From DATFBY01 sp035253585 (lineage in GTDB: Bacteria > Gemmatimonadota > Gemmatimonadetes > Gemmatimonadales > Gemmatimonadaceae), in NCBI GenBank assembly GCA_035253585.1, contig DATFBY010000125.1, forward strand, positions 6,246 to 70,245: a stretch of 64,000 bases of DNA, given 5' to 3'. Shown here in pieces: positions 9,098-18,505 of the stretch. Every line of letters starts with the position of its first letter. Within the stretch, counting starts at the first letter, position 1. The notes under the pieces are model-generated. The model worked only from the letters and a program-made list of their open reading frames with translations, made no database searches and was not told the DNA's origin. A program made the translations under genes and the position numbers.

Positions 9098-10612
9098 ATG
9101 AGCTCGATCGCCACGCCAGAAGCGGAGCTTCCGCCGCCGGCTTCGACTGTTTCTGACCCGCTCTCGATTCCGCAAGAGTTCAAGGCCAGCCTAAAAATAC
9201 TCATCGTCGACGACGATCGCACACTCCGCGAAGGCTGCGCCACGGTGCTGGAAGTCGAGGGGTATAATGTCACCGTCATCGGGCGCGGTGACGAAGCGTT
9301 GGACACGGTCAAGCGCCGCCGATTCGACATCATCCTCGTCGACCTCTACATGACGCCGATCTCGGGGATGGACTTCCTGAAGGGCGCGCTCGAGGCCCAC
9401 AAGGATTCGATCATCGTCATGATGACCGGCAATCCCAGCGTCTCCACCAGCATCGAAGCACTCCGCGGCGGCGCGTGGGATTACCTCCCCAAGCCCTTCT
9501 CCGCGACCCACCTCCAGGTGCTCGTCGGCCGCGCCGCTCACGCGCTCATGGTCGCCCGCGAAACGCGCGAGCTGCGCGTGCAGATGCTGAAGTCGACGGG
9601 CAACAGCGACCGCATGACGCTGCTGGGCGTGTCGCCCGCGTTCCGCCAGGCGATCGAGTTGGCGCGGAAGGTCGCGCCCACCGACGCCTCGGTGATGATC
9701 ACCGGAGAGAGCGGAACGGGGAAGGAAGTCATCGCGCAGTTCATCCACCGGCACAGCCGCCGGGCAAGTCGCCCACTGGTCCCGATCAACTGCGCCGCGC
9801 TCCCCGAGCCGCTTCTCGAGTCCGAGATGTTCGGTCACCGGAAGGGCGCGTTCACCGGCGCCGACCGCGACAAGCCCGGTCTCCTCGAGACGGCCAATGG
9901 CGGCACGCTCTTCCTCGATGAGCTCACCGAGATGTCGCACCCGATTCAGGCGAAGCTTCTCCGCGTTCTTCAGGATGGCGTGGTACGCCGCGTCGGAAGC
10001 GAGCGGCAGGATGCGGTGGTCGACGTGCGCTTCATCTCGGCCACCAACCGCGATCCGCAGGAAGCGGTCAATTCACGCGTGCTGCGTGAAGATCTGTTCT
10101 ACCGCCTCCGCGTCGTGCCGATCCGTGTGCCCCCTCTTCGCCAGCGTCTCGAGGACATTCCGCTCCTCGCGAACCACTTCCTGTCGCAATACTGGGAGCG
10201 TCACCGGCAGCCGAGCGATCCGTCGCCGAAGCTCACCGAGGCGGCCCTGGATTTTCTTCGGTCACGGCCTTGGCGCGGTAACGTTCGCGAGCTTCAAAAC
10301 GTCATAGAGCATATGTCCGTGCTCGCGGAGCCGGGTCAGCCGATCCGTTCCGAGGACTTCCCGGTTTGGGATGACGCCATTGGGAATCCGGCCGAAGCCG
10401 CGCTGCCCGCCGCGATCACGGACGAGCCCTTCCATGTTGCCAAGGATCGGCTCGTGGCGCAGTTCGAAAAGGAGTACCTCACGCGGCTGGTCGTTCGCGC
10501 GGGAGGGAACATGTCGAAGGCGGCGCGGTTGGCGAACATCGATCGCACCACCCTCTACCGGTTGATGGAAAAGCATCAACTGCCTGCGTACACGAGTCGG
10601 CTGGAGGCATAA
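9098..10612 (+). CDS. NtrC-family sigma-54-dependent response regulator
   Basis: About 504 residues in the classical order: receiver domain (DDD pocket at ILIVDDDRTLREG, phospho-Asp in IILVDLYM near residue 81), AAA+ domain (Walker A GESGTGKE near 204, intact GAFTGA near 250, Walker B GGTLFLDEL) and a C-terminal Fis-type helix-turn-helix (MSKAARLANIDRTTLYRLM). It should activate sigma-54 promoters after phosphorylation. Start 9098 is set by an AGGAGA ribosome site 5 bases upstream. A histidine kinase gene follows 28 bases later and is the probable partner; the adjacent polysaccharide locus is a plausible target. Confidence 0.93.
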   Translation: MSSIATPEAELPPPASTVSDPLSIPQEFKASLKILIVDDDRTLREGCATVLEVEGYNVTVIGRGDEALDTVKRRRFDIILVDLYMTPISGMDFLKGALEAHKDSIIVMMTGNPSVSTSIEALRGGAWDYLPKPFSATHLQVLVGRAAHALMVARETRELRVQMLKSTGNSDRMTLLGVSPAFRQAIELARKVAPTDASVMITGESGTGKEVIAQFIHRHSRRASRPLVPINCAALPEPLLESEMFGHRKGAFTGADRDKPGLLETANGGTLFLDELTEMSHPIQAKLLRVLQDGVVRRVGSERQDAVVDVRFISATNRDPQEAVNSRVLREDLFYRLRVVPIRVPPLRQRLEDIPLLANHFLSQYWERHRQPSDPSPKLTEAALDFLRSRPWRGNVRELQNVIEHMSVLAEPGQPIRSEDFPVWDDAIGNPAEAALPAAITDEPFHVAKDRLVAQFEKEYLTRLVVRAGGNMSKAARLANIDRTTLYRLMEKHQLPAYTSRLEA

Positions 10613-10640
10613 CCGGATGTAAATCTCTCGGGAGTTCCAC

Positions 10641-11819
10641 GTGAACGAACGCGCGGCCGATTCGCGGCGAAGTGACAAGCGCTACAGAACACCAAAGCGC
10701 GTCAGTGCGATCGGCGATGCAGGCGTGGAATTCCCGAAGCGGTCCGGCGAGCCACAGGACCCTACGGCGGCACAGCTGGAGGCAGCGCTCGAAGCAGCGG
10801 CGGTCGACGTTCGTGACACCTGGCGCGAGACGATCGCCGATGGCGCGACTACCACCGAGGTCGACGAGCATGTTGCGCTTCTCCTGAGCGCGATCCGCCT
10901 GACGGCGGTCGGCGAGACGCCACCCGCGCTCAAGGTGCTGTCGACGTACGCGCCCGCGCGCACGATGCTCGATGTGCTGCGCCGCTCCTTCCTCGCACGA
11001 CTCGCCGAGCAGCCCGACATCGCGGATTCGCGACAGCTTCTTCACCTCATGCGCGCCATGAGCGGCGTCGAGGCGGAGCTCGAGCGCAACGCAACGCAGC
11101 GGTTCATTCACCGCCTGTCGCGCCCTGACGGATTGGAGCTGATCGTCGACGTCGCGCACGATCTGCGCTCGCCGCTGGCGGCGATTCTCTTTCTCGCCGA
11201 GACGCTCCGCAAAGGGCAGAGCGGTCCCGTGAATGCGGTGCAGGAGCGCCAACTCGGCCTCGTCTACAGCGCGGCGTTTGGGCTCCGCTCGTTGGCCAGC
11301 GACGTCATCGAGCTGGTGCATGGCGGTGAGCGGCTGGTCGACTCGCATCCGATTCCATTCTCGGTAAGTGAGTGCACGCAGTCGATGCGCGACATCGTCC
11401 AGCCGTTGGCCGAGGAGAAAGGGCTGCACATGGAGCTGGTGAACCCGGAGCCGGACTTCCGCATCGGATATCCGTCGGCGCTCAATCGCGCGCTTCTCAA
11501 CCTGACGACGAACGCCCTCAAGTTCACGTCGGATGGCCAGGTTGAGATCATCGGCCGGGCGCTCGATCGCACCCGCGTGGAGTTCTCGGTGCGTGACACG
11601 GGTCGCGGGATACCGGCGGAGGTCGTTCCGACACTCTTCGAGACCTTCCGCCGTCGCCTCAAGCCCGGCGAATACACGTTCTCGAGCGCGGGGCTCGGTC
11701 TCGCCATCGTGCGCAAGCTTGTCTCGGCGATGGGCGGCGACCTGAAGGTCGACACCGTGCAGGAACGCGGAACGCGCTTCTACTTCGAGCTGGAGCTGCC
11801 GCCGGCGTCGAGGATGTAA
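10641..11819 (+). CDS. Soluble sensor histidine kinase
   Basis: 392 residues with no membrane helix. An unrecognised, mostly helical N-terminal region of ~150 residues precedes the H-box (DVAHDLRSPLAA), N-box (NLTTNALKFT), G1 (VRDTGRGIP) and G2 (SAGLGLAIV). It probably senses a cytoplasmic cue or protein. GTG start with GGGAG upstream. It follows the NtrC-like gene in the same direction and most likely phosphorylates it; this pairing is inferred from adjacency. Confidence 0.88.
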   Translation: MNERAADSRRSDKRYRTPKRVSAIGDAGVEFPKRSGEPQDPTAAQLEAALEAAAVDVRDTWRETIADGATTTEVDEHVALLLSAIRLTAVGETPPALKVLSTYAPARTMLDVLRRSFLARLAEQPDIADSRQLLHLMRAMSGVEAELERNATQRFIHRLSRPDGLELIVDVAHDLRSPLAAILFLAETLRKGQSGPVNAVQERQLGLVYSAAFGLRSLASDVIELVHGGERLVDSHPIPFSVSECTQSMRDIVQPLAEEKGLHMELVNPEPDFRIGYPSALNRALLNLTTNALKFTSDGQVEIIGRALDRTRVEFSVRDTGRGIPAEVVPTLFETFRRRLKPGEYTFSSAGLGLAIVRKLVSAMGGDLKVDTVQERGTRFYFELELPPASRM

Positions 11820-11824
11820 CGGTC

Positions 11825-11925
11825 ATCGAGATTCGAGATTCGAGATTCGAGATTTGAAACTGCGGGTTCGGTACTCCTTGGGTGTGCCGATATCGAATCT
11901 CTAATCTCGAATCTCGAATCTCGAT
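11825..11925. repeat. Heptamer-array hairpin element E3 (GAGATTC arms, centre type A)
   Basis: Left arm 11828-11855: three GAGATTC units plus GAGATTT. Right arm 11892-11925: complementary GAATCTC units with one variant (CTAATCTC). The centre reads ACTGCGGGTTCGG, then GTACTCCTTGGGTGTGCCG, and belongs to the shared type A. It starts 8 bases after the kinase stop and precedes the M23 gene by ~40 bases. Confidence 0.85.
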
Positions 11926-11963
11926 GCCGTGGCGAAGGCCATGTCCGCGGTGTATTACGATGA

Positions 11964-13109
11964 ATGCGCCGCGTCCTTCCGCTCCTGCTCCTCCTCTCCG
12001 CCTGCGACAGAGCTCCTCTCGAGGAGCTCTTTGAACGCGGCACCCCGCACGAAGAGTATGCCCGGTCGCTGCGGAGCGTGGGGCTGGAGCAGACAGCGCT
12101 CGGGCGCGATTGGCTGAGCGCCGCCGACCGCGCGCTCCACTCTCCGGTCGACGCTGCGCTTCCGTTCCGTGAAGCCGGATTCTTTCCCGCGGATGAAGCC
12201 ACCGCAGCGGGCTATCGCGTCGTGCTGAGGCGCGGGCAGCGGCTCGTCGCCAGCCTCCAGCTCGAGGGGCAGCTTCCCGCGCGCATCTTTCTCGATCTGT
12301 ATCGCGTGCCGATCGACACCGCCGAAGACCTCGACCGCGTCGAGAGCGCGGACTCCTTGGCCACACTCCTCGAGTATGAGGCGCGACGCGATGCCGCGTA
12401 CATCCTGCGTGTGCAGCCCGAGCTCCTCCGCTCGGTGAAGTACGCGCTCGACATCAGGGTCGCAGCCTCGCTCGCCTTCCCTATCCCCGAACGTGACGAG
12501 CGCGCGGTGAAGAGCTTCTTCGGTGCGTCGCGCGATGGCGGCCGGCGCGAGCATCACGGCATCGACATCTTCGCGCCGCGTGGCACGCCGGTGCTGGCTG
12601 CCGCCAACGGCTACATCAGCCGTGTCGGCCACACCTCGTTAGGCGGGAACGTCGTTTGGCTGTACGACGATGACCGGCGTCAATCGCTCTACTACGCGCA
12701 CCTCGACACGCAGCTGGTCGAGCGCGGAGAGCGCGTTCGGCTTGGTGATACGCTCGGCCTCGTCGGCAACACCGGCAACGCGCGCACGACCGCGCCGCAT
12801 TTGCACTTCGGCATCTACGCCCGTGGAAGCGGTCCGGTCGATCCATTCCCGTTCGTCAGCAGTCCGCGTGGCATCGCACCCACCCTGAACGCGGACACCG
12901 CCGCGTTAGGCGACTGGGTGCGCAGCACGGCCGATGTGCCGATCAGACGCTCACTGCGCTCCGACACGCTCACCCGCGTCGCGCGCAGCACTGTGATGCG
13001 CGTATTGGGCGCCGCTTCCGACGCCTACCGGGTGAGATTGCCTGACGGGTCGGTGGGCTACGTCAGCGCGCGCGCAACCGCGTTAGGCGCGCGCCCCAGC
13101 GGCGAGTAG
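11964..13109 (+). CDS. M23 (LytM-type) peptidase lipoprotein
   Basis: 381 residues. The N-terminus MRRVLPLLLLLSAC is a lipoprotein signal with Cys 14 as lipidation site. The M23 metallopeptidase domain shows the zinc ligand motif HHGIDIFAPRGTPV and the HLHFGIY motif, so the catalytic set appears complete. A C-terminal SH3-like segment (VMRVLGAASDAYRVRLPDGS) may bind cell wall. Expected role: cleaving or remodelling peptidoglycan cross-links from the periplasmic face of a membrane. The 3' end overlaps the convergent FtsH-like gene by 27 bases. Confidence 0.88.
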   Translation: MRRVLPLLLLLSACDRAPLEELFERGTPHEEYARSLRSVGLEQTALGRDWLSAADRALHSPVDAALPFREAGFFPADEATAAGYRVVLRRGQRLVASLQLEGQLPARIFLDLYRVPIDTAEDLDRVESADSLATLLEYEARRDAAYILRVQPELLRSVKYALDIRVAASLAFPIPERDERAVKSFFGASRDGGRREHHGIDIFAPRGTPVLAAANGYISRVGHTSLGGNVVWLYDDDRRQSLYYAHLDTQLVERGERVRLGDTLGLVGNTGNARTTAPHLHFGIYARGSGPVDPFPFVSSPRGIAPTLNADTAALGDWVRSTADVPIRRSLRSDTLTRVARSTVMRVLGAASDAYRVRLPDGSVGYVSARATALGARPSGE

Positions 13110-15008
13110 CGACTCCACGCGCTCGCGAGCGGCCGCCACGCCGTGCTCGGCGGCGATCTGGTAAACCTGCTCGGCCGTCAGCACGTCGTGCTCGAGAAGC
13201 GCGTTCGCCACCGCTTCCACCGCGTCGCGGTGCTCGCGCACCAGCGACTCGGCCCGCTCCGCCTGACGAGTGATGATCCCCTTGGCGGCTGCATCTACCT
13301 GGGCCTGAAGCTGCGCGCTGGGCTGACCGCCGTGCGCCATGGCATCGGTGCTGATGAGGCCGACCTCCTCGCTCATTCCGAACTCGCCGACCATGCGTCG
13401 AGCGACACTCGTGGCTTGAATGAGGTCGGCGCCGGCGCCGGTAGTGATCGCATCGGGACCGAGGAACACGAGCTCCGCGGCACGGCCGCCGAGTGCTTTG
13501 GCGACGAGCCCCTCGAGGTAGTGCCGTGGGTGCACGTGCCGGTCTTGCTCCGGAGCGAAGTGCGCCGCCCCCATCGAGCGGCCGCGCGGCTCGATCGTCA
13601 CCTTGTGCAGCTTGTCATCAGGACAGGCGATCATCCCGACGATCGCATGTCCCGACTCGTGTAGCGCGATGAGGCGCCGTTCCGACTCGGTGACCACGAC
13701 GCCCGAGCGCACGCGGCCGAGGAGGATCTTGTCGCGGGCCTGCTCGATGTGCCGGTTCGAGATGACGTCGCTGTCATCCTGCACCGCCATGATCGCTGCT
13801 TCGTTCAGCAGATTGGCCAGCTCGGCGCCCGAGTGTCCGACGGTCAAGAGAGACAGACGCTCCAGGTCGACATCGGGCGCCAGCGGCGACCTGGCGGCGT
13901 GAATCTTCAGGATCTCGAGCCTGTCCGATGCCGTGGGTAGCGGCACCTCCACCACGCGATCGAAGCGGCCGGGACGCCGCACCGCCGGATCGAGCATGTC
14001 CTCACGGTTCGTCGCGGCCATCCAGACGACTCCCTCGCTGCCGCCCATGCCGTCCATCTCGACCAGCAGCTGATTGAGGGTGACTTCCTCTTCGCCGGAG
14101 CGGTTGGGTCGCCCACGCCGTCCGCCAAGGGAGTCGAACTCGTCGATGAAGACGATGCACGGCGCCTGTTCGCGCGCCTGCTTGGCCAGCTGACGTACAC
14201 GACGTGAGCCGACGCCGACGTACATCTCGTTGAAGTCGGAGCCCGCGCAGGTGATCACCGGGCAGCCAGCTTCACCAGCGACCGCACGTGCAAGGAGCGT
14301 CTTCCCGGTTCCCGGGGGTCCGACGAGGAGAACACCGCGTGGGCACTTCGCGCCAATCGCGCGGAAGCGCTCGGGATTCTTGAGATACGAGATGACGTCG
14401 CGCAGATCGGCCTGCGCTTCCCGCGCGCCCCCGACGTCGGCCAACGTCAACTGACGCGACTCCGGCGTCGGATTGAACTTCGTCCCGGCGATGCCGGCAC
14501 GCTGCCTGGCGAGCACGAAGGTCACCACCGCCAGCATCGTCAGAACGCTCAGGATCTGGATGAAGAGCTCGCGCTTGGAGTCGCCAGTCTCGGTCACTTG
14601 GACCTTGGCGCCCGTCGCGGCCCAGCGCTCGAGGTCGAGCAAGGAAACCGCGCGTGACGGTACGGAGGTCTCGAGCGCGCGAACCTCGCGGCCGCCGCTT
14701 CGGTAGGCCGTATTCAAGGTGGCAACCAGCCGCGCACCGTTCTCGTGGACCACGAGCTCGGACACGTGTCCCCGGCTGATCGCGCTCGCCACCAGCGAGT
14801 ACGGAACCTTGGGGACGTTGAGATCGGGGGCGCGGACCACGCGCCAGAGGCCGACGCCAAGTCCGACGAGGCCGATGACCGTGATCGCAAAAGGCCAATA
14901 GCGGAACGGGCCGCCGCTCCTGGCGAGCGGGAAGAGCGCGCGGGTCCGGTGATTTCGGCGCTCAGGCCGGGTGGCGGGCAGATCTCGCGACGGCGTCGGG
15001 ACGGACAC
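13083..15008 (-). CDS. ftsH: FtsH-like membrane AAA+ metalloprotease
   Basis: About 641 residues. A TM helix (WPFAITVIGLVGLGVGLWRV), an FtsH_ext-like domain and a second TM helix (LSVLTMLAVVTFVLA) precede the AAA module: Walker A GPPGTGKT near residue 228, Walker B CIVFIDEFDSLGG, SRH ATNREDMLDPAVRRPGRFDR. The zinc site is HESGH near 449. The frame extends further 5' to GTG 15161, but that extension is Arg/Ser/Pro-rich and unlike FtsH, so I prefer GTG 15008; the start remains uncertain. It would degrade misassembled membrane proteins. It may be a second copy rather than the housekeeping one. Confidence 0.88.
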   Translation of the reverse strand: MSVPTPSRDLPATRPERRNHRTRALFPLARSGGPFRYWPFAITVIGLVGLGVGLWRVVRAPDLNVPKVPYSLVASAISRGHVSELVVHENGARLVATLNTAYRSGGREVRALETSVPSRAVSLLDLERWAATGAKVQVTETGDSKRELFIQILSVLTMLAVVTFVLARQRAGIAGTKFNPTPESRQLTLADVGGAREAQADLRDVISYLKNPERFRAIGAKCPRGVLLVGPPGTGKTLLARAVAGEAGCPVITCAGSDFNEMYVGVGSRRVRQLAKQAREQAPCIVFIDEFDSLGGRRGRPNRSGEEEVTLNQLLVEMDGMGGSEGVVWMAATNREDMLDPAVRRPGRFDRVVEVPLPTASDRLEILKIHAARSPLAPDVDLERLSLLTVGHSGAELANLLNEAAIMAVQDDSDVISNRHIEQARDKILLGRVRSGVVVTESERRLIALHESGHAIVGMIACPDDKLHKVTIEPRGRSMGAAHFAPEQDRHVHPRHYLEGLVAKALGGRAAELVFLGPDAITTGAGADLIQATSVARRMVGEFGMSEEVGLISTDAMAHGGQPSAQLQAQVDAAAKGIITRQAERAESLVREHRDAVEAVANALLEHDVLTAEQVYQIAAEHGVAAARERVESLLAAGARA

Positions 15009-15294
15009 GAAACAGATTCCGGTGGCTGGTGCTTTGACAAAACGTCGCGACGCCCAGCTCGCGCCGGCGGAAGTCGACGTACGAATTGTAGGTGATTGTG
15101 AAGCGGTACGGCGTTCCGGCGGCTCAGGGGAATGACTCCGCGCCCCAGGGGCGCGTAACACTCATGAGCTCGTCAGTCGCCGCTCATCTCGGAAGAAAAA
15201 CGGCGCAACCTCACGTACCCGGCAACTGGGGGAAGGTGCCGAACGGCCCGCCGCGTGCCGCAATGTAAAAGGGTAGTCCTCGGTTTTCGATGTC
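15009..15294. other. 5' region of the FtsH-like gene with a strong inverted repeat
   Basis: No gene is supported here if FtsH starts at 15008. It contains a perfect 8-bp inverted repeat around a single base (15139-15155, CGCGCCCC-A-GGGGCGCG), which could be an operator or a small hairpin, and two adjacent AT-richer stretches. The VWA gene on the same strand ends at 15295. Confidence 0.45.
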
Positions 15295-16575
15295 TCAGCT
15301 GACTTTTCGTGTCTTTCGGCGCAGGAAGTCCATCAGGATGAACTGGCCGAGCGTCATGGTGTTGGTGAAATACGCCTTGCCCCGGCTGATCGCTGTGACG
15401 CGCTTCACGAATTCGACCAGCGCACGATCCCGAGCGAGCATGAAGGTGTTGATCATGATCCCGGCGCGCCGGCAGCTGGCCACCTCACGCATCGTGTGCT
15501 GGATCACCATGGCGTCGAGGCCCATCGAGTTCTTGTAGATCTGCCCGTTGGGCATGGTGAGCGCGCTCGGCTTGCCGTCGGTGATCATCACGATCTGACG
15601 CATGTCCTTCTTCTGCGCCATCAGGATCCGCCGGGCGAGCTTCAGTCCTTCCGCCGTGTTGGTGTGATATGGTCCGACCTGCGCGTGAGCCAATCTGGCG
15701 AGCGGAATCTCTTCGGCCGAATCGTGGAAGAGGACGACGCGCAGCGAATCGCCGGGGAACTGGGTTCGTATGAGGTGCGTGAGCGCCAGTGCGACTTTTT
15801 TCGCCGGCGTGAATCGATCCTCGCCGTAGAGAATCATCGAGTGCGAGGTGTCCAGGAGAAGCACTGTGGCGCACGACGAGCGATACTCCGCCTGCCGGAC
15901 CATCAGATCCTCGTAGTCCAGCTCGATGGGCACGTCGAGAGATCCGTTCCGTATGAGCGCGTTCTGGAGCGTGGCGTTGACGTCGAGATTCAGCGTGTCG
16001 CCGAACTCGTACGACTTGCTCGATGCGTCCGCTTCGACGCCGGTGGCGAGATACGGCGTGTCGTGGCTACCGAAGCTCGATTTTCCGAGCGAGCCGAGGA
16101 GGCTGCGCAGCGTCTTGAAGCCGAGGAAGTCGATTCCTTTCTCGGTGAGCGTGAACTGCACGTCTCGTGAGGCAGCTCGCGCGAGACCGCCCGGCCCCGT
16201 CACCGCCTGGTGCGATGCCGGCATCTGCGGTGGCGTCTCGACGTTGAGATAGCCTTCGGCGATGAGACGCTGAACGAGATCGTCGAGCAGCTTGGCCAGG
16301 CCAGCACGACCTTCCTCTTCGCCTTCGCCGCGCAGCGCTTCCAGCATCTCGGGAGTGAACTGCCCGCTCTCCATGAGTGCGTTGAGGATCGCCTCACGAA
16401 GCGCATCGAGCGAGCGGTCTTCGTCGCCGCCGAACTCGCCCCAGTACGGATGATTCATCTTGCCGCCCGCAAAGCCCGATTGGAGCAGAAAATCGGCGAG
16501 CTTGTCGAGCAGCGATTGGAGATCGACAGCATCGGCGAGCTCCGGACTGAACTTCGAGTACGTATGCGAGCGCAT
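15295..16575 (-). CDS. VWA-domain protein, probable partner of the MoxR-type ATPase
   Basis: About 426 residues. The N-terminal ~200 residues are helical and acidic. The C-terminal von Willebrand A domain has a complete-looking MIDAS: DTSHS near residue 238, a later conserved Thr region (HTNTAEGLKLARRIL) and TDGKPS. MoxR AAA+/VWA pairs act in protein maturation, metal insertion or stress; the AAA+ gene here is ~2 kb away on the same strand, separated by two other genes. Start 16575 is favoured by AAGG 7-10 bases upstream. There is no signal peptide, so it is cytoplasmic. Confidence 0.82.
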   Translation of the reverse strand: MRSHTYSKFSPELADAVDLQSLLDKLADFLLQSGFAGGKMNHPYWGEFGGDEDRSLDALREAILNALMESGQFTPEMLEALRGEGEEEGRAGLAKLLDDLVQRLIAEGYLNVETPPQMPASHQAVTGPGGLARAASRDVQFTLTEKGIDFLGFKTLRSLLGSLGKSSFGSHDTPYLATGVEADASSKSYEFGDTLNLDVNATLQNALIRNGSLDVPIELDYEDLMVRQAEYRSSCATVLLLDTSHSMILYGEDRFTPAKKVALALTHLIRTQFPGDSLRVVLFHDSAEEIPLARLAHAQVGPYHTNTAEGLKLARRILMAQKKDMRQIVMITDGKPSALTMPNGQIYKNSMGLDAMVIQHTMREVASCRRAGIMINTFMLARDRALVEFVKRVTAISRGKAYFTNTMTLGQFILMDFLRRKTRKVS

Positions 16576-16612
16576 GACCTGACCTTGGGATACGGACCGA
16601 GTAAAATCAAGC

Positions 16613-17854
16613 ATGGCGATCGCGATCCAGTCGATGAATCCGCTGCGCGTGCTGCAGCGGCACCGCAACTTTCGGATCTTCTGGATGGGACAGACCACGT
16701 CGCTCATCGGCACGTGGATGCAGTCCACGGCCCAGGCGTGGCTGGCGCTTCAACTTTCGAATAGCGCGTTCATCGTCGGCCTGGTGGTGACGGCCGGCGC
16801 GCTCCCCATCCTCTTGCTGTCGCTGTACGGCGGCGTCGTTGCCGATCGCACCGACAAGCTGCGCCTGGTCACGATCGGTCAGGCGCTGCTCTTGGTGCAG
16901 GCCGTGGCGCTCTGGTGGTTCGTGTGGTCGGGCGGGATCACCGTTGCCTGGCTGCTCGTCTTCGCGCTGTTGAGCGGAACGATCAACGCCTTCGAGATTC
17001 CCGCGCGGCAATCGTTCATCATCGAGCTGGTCGGGAAGGACGACCTCACCGACGCGATCGCGCTCAATAGTGGCGGCTTCAACCTGGCGCGAGTGATCGG
17101 GCCGAGTCTGGCGGGGATCGTCATCCACCAGTTCGGAACGTCGTGGGTGTTCGCCATCAACGCGCTCAGCTACTTCGCCGTGCTGGCGTCGCTCCTCAGC
17201 ATCCGTCTTCCACCACGCCCGACTCGGGAAGTGATGACATCTCCCATGGAAGGACTGCTCGAAGGGCTACGATTCATGTTTCGCACGCGCGACGTGTCGT
17301 TGCTGATGGGGCTCATCGCGATGTACTCGATCTTTGGCATGCCGTATCTCGCGCTCATGCCCGTTGTCGCGCGCGATGTGCTGCGAAGCGACGCCAGCGG
17401 ATACGGGCTGCTGCTCACGGCGGTAGGTGTCGGCGGGTTCGCCGGCGCATTGGGGTTGGCCGCGGTGGGACGACGAGCGCGGCGTAGGCGGCTGCTCGAG
17501 CTGTCCGCCTACGCCTTCTCGGTTCTCCTCATTGTCTTCTCGTTCTCTCGCTCGCTCGTGTTTTCCGCGATTCTGCTCCTCTTCATCGGCTGCGCGATGA
17601 TCTTGAGCAACGCCCTGGCTAACGGGGTGCTCCAGACGACGGTGCCTGACGAGCTGCGCGGGCGGGTGATGTCGGCCTACGCCTGGGTATTCGTGGGTCT
17701 CGGTCCGGTAGTTGGGCCGCTGCTGGCGGGTGGGTTGGCCGACGAGATCGGTGCCACGCGCACGATCGGCGTCATGGCCGTCGTCACGCTGGTGTTCGCG
17801 TGGTGGTCGTTCCGCAAGCGTCCAACGGCTGCCGAGGCGCGATTGCCTAACTAG
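16613..17854 (+). CDS. MFS exporter (EntS/MFS_3-like)
   Basis: 413 residues with about 12 predicted hydrophobic helices. Near the N-terminus NFRIFWMGQTTSLIGTWMQ and later NARQ-type sequences (FEIPARQSFIIELVGKDDL) are typical of the enterobactin exporter-like MFS_3 family. The loop VADRTDKLR is the conserved MFS A-motif region. It is divergent from the VWA gene, with only 37 bases between starts, so promoters overlap. The substrate is unknown; these proteins export siderophores or drugs. Confidence 0.85.
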   Translation: MAIAIQSMNPLRVLQRHRNFRIFWMGQTTSLIGTWMQSTAQAWLALQLSNSAFIVGLVVTAGALPILLLSLYGGVVADRTDKLRLVTIGQALLLVQAVALWWFVWSGGITVAWLLVFALLSGTINAFEIPARQSFIIELVGKDDLTDAIALNSGGFNLARVIGPSLAGIVIHQFGTSWVFAINALSYFAVLASLLSIRLPPRPTREVMTSPMEGLLEGLRFMFRTRDVSLLMGLIAMYSIFGMPYLALMPVVARDVLRSDASGYGLLLTAVGVGGFAGALGLAAVGRRARRRRLLELSAYAFSVLLIVFSFSRSLVFSAILLLFIGCAMILSNALANGVLQTTVPDELRGRVMSAYAWVFVGLGPVVGPLLAGGLADEIGATRTIGVMAVVTLVFAWWSFRKRPTAAEARLPN

Positions 17855-17860
17855 CGACGC

Positions 17861-18499
17861 CTAACGAGCGATCTCGACGCCGAACCGCTCGCGCGCCAGC
17901 CTCGTCACCACATCGGCGGCGCCGTCCACGCCGAGAAACTCGGTGTCGAGGCAGAGATGATAGTTCGATGGATCGCGCCAGGCGCGCTTCCAATGCCGCT
18001 TGACGTACTGCTCCCGCTGCCGATTCGTATCATCGGTGAGCTTCTCGGCTTCCTGCGCGCTGATCTTCATGCGCGCGGCGACGCGCGCGATCAGTGCCGG
18101 CCGCGGAGCGTAGCAGAAGACGTGAATGACATCGTCGCGCGAGGCAAGCACCGCCTGAGCGCCGCGGCCCACGAGCACCGCCGGCCCGCGGGCCACCGCC
18201 TCCTCGATGATCCGCGTCGTGACTTCGACGATGCGATCTTCACTCGGCGGAAGCGTGGTGGCGGTCGCCGGCGCGAACGTTTCGGGATTGCCCAACGTCA
18301 GCGACTCCGCCAGTCGCTGCGCCAGCGACGCAACGCGCTCCTCGCGCTTCTCCACTTCGGCCGAGGGTACGCCGAGGCGCTCAGCCACCGCGTCGACGAA
18401 AGCGTTGTCGAGCAGCTCCCAGCCTAACGAGCGCGCGATGCGCTCCGCCACATCAGAGCCGCCCGAGCCGAACATCCGCGAGACGGTGATGATCGCCAT
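17861..18499 (-). CDS. Cytidylate kinase-like family protein
   Basis: 212 residues. The N-terminal ITVSRMFGSGGSDVAERIA is the P-loop variant of the cytidylate-kinase-like family (PF13189 type), with the Arg-rich lid region REQYVKRHWKRAWRDPSNYHL. Family members bind nucleotide; many are not true CMP kinases. It lies 6 bases upstream of the MoxR-type gene's stop region on the same strand and probably shares its transcript. Enzymatic substrate not determinable. Confidence 0.82.
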   Translation of the reverse strand: MAIITVSRMFGSGGSDVAERIARSLGWELLDNAFVDAVAERLGVPSAEVEKREERVASLAQRLAESLTLGNPETFAPATATTLPPSEDRIVEVTTRIIEEAVARGPAVLVGRGAQAVLASRDDVIHVFCYAPRPALIARVAARMKISAQEAEKLTDDTNRQREQYVKRHWKRAWRDPSNYHLCLDTEFLGVDGAADVVTRLARERFGVEIAR

Positions 18500-18505
18500 G
18501 GTGGA

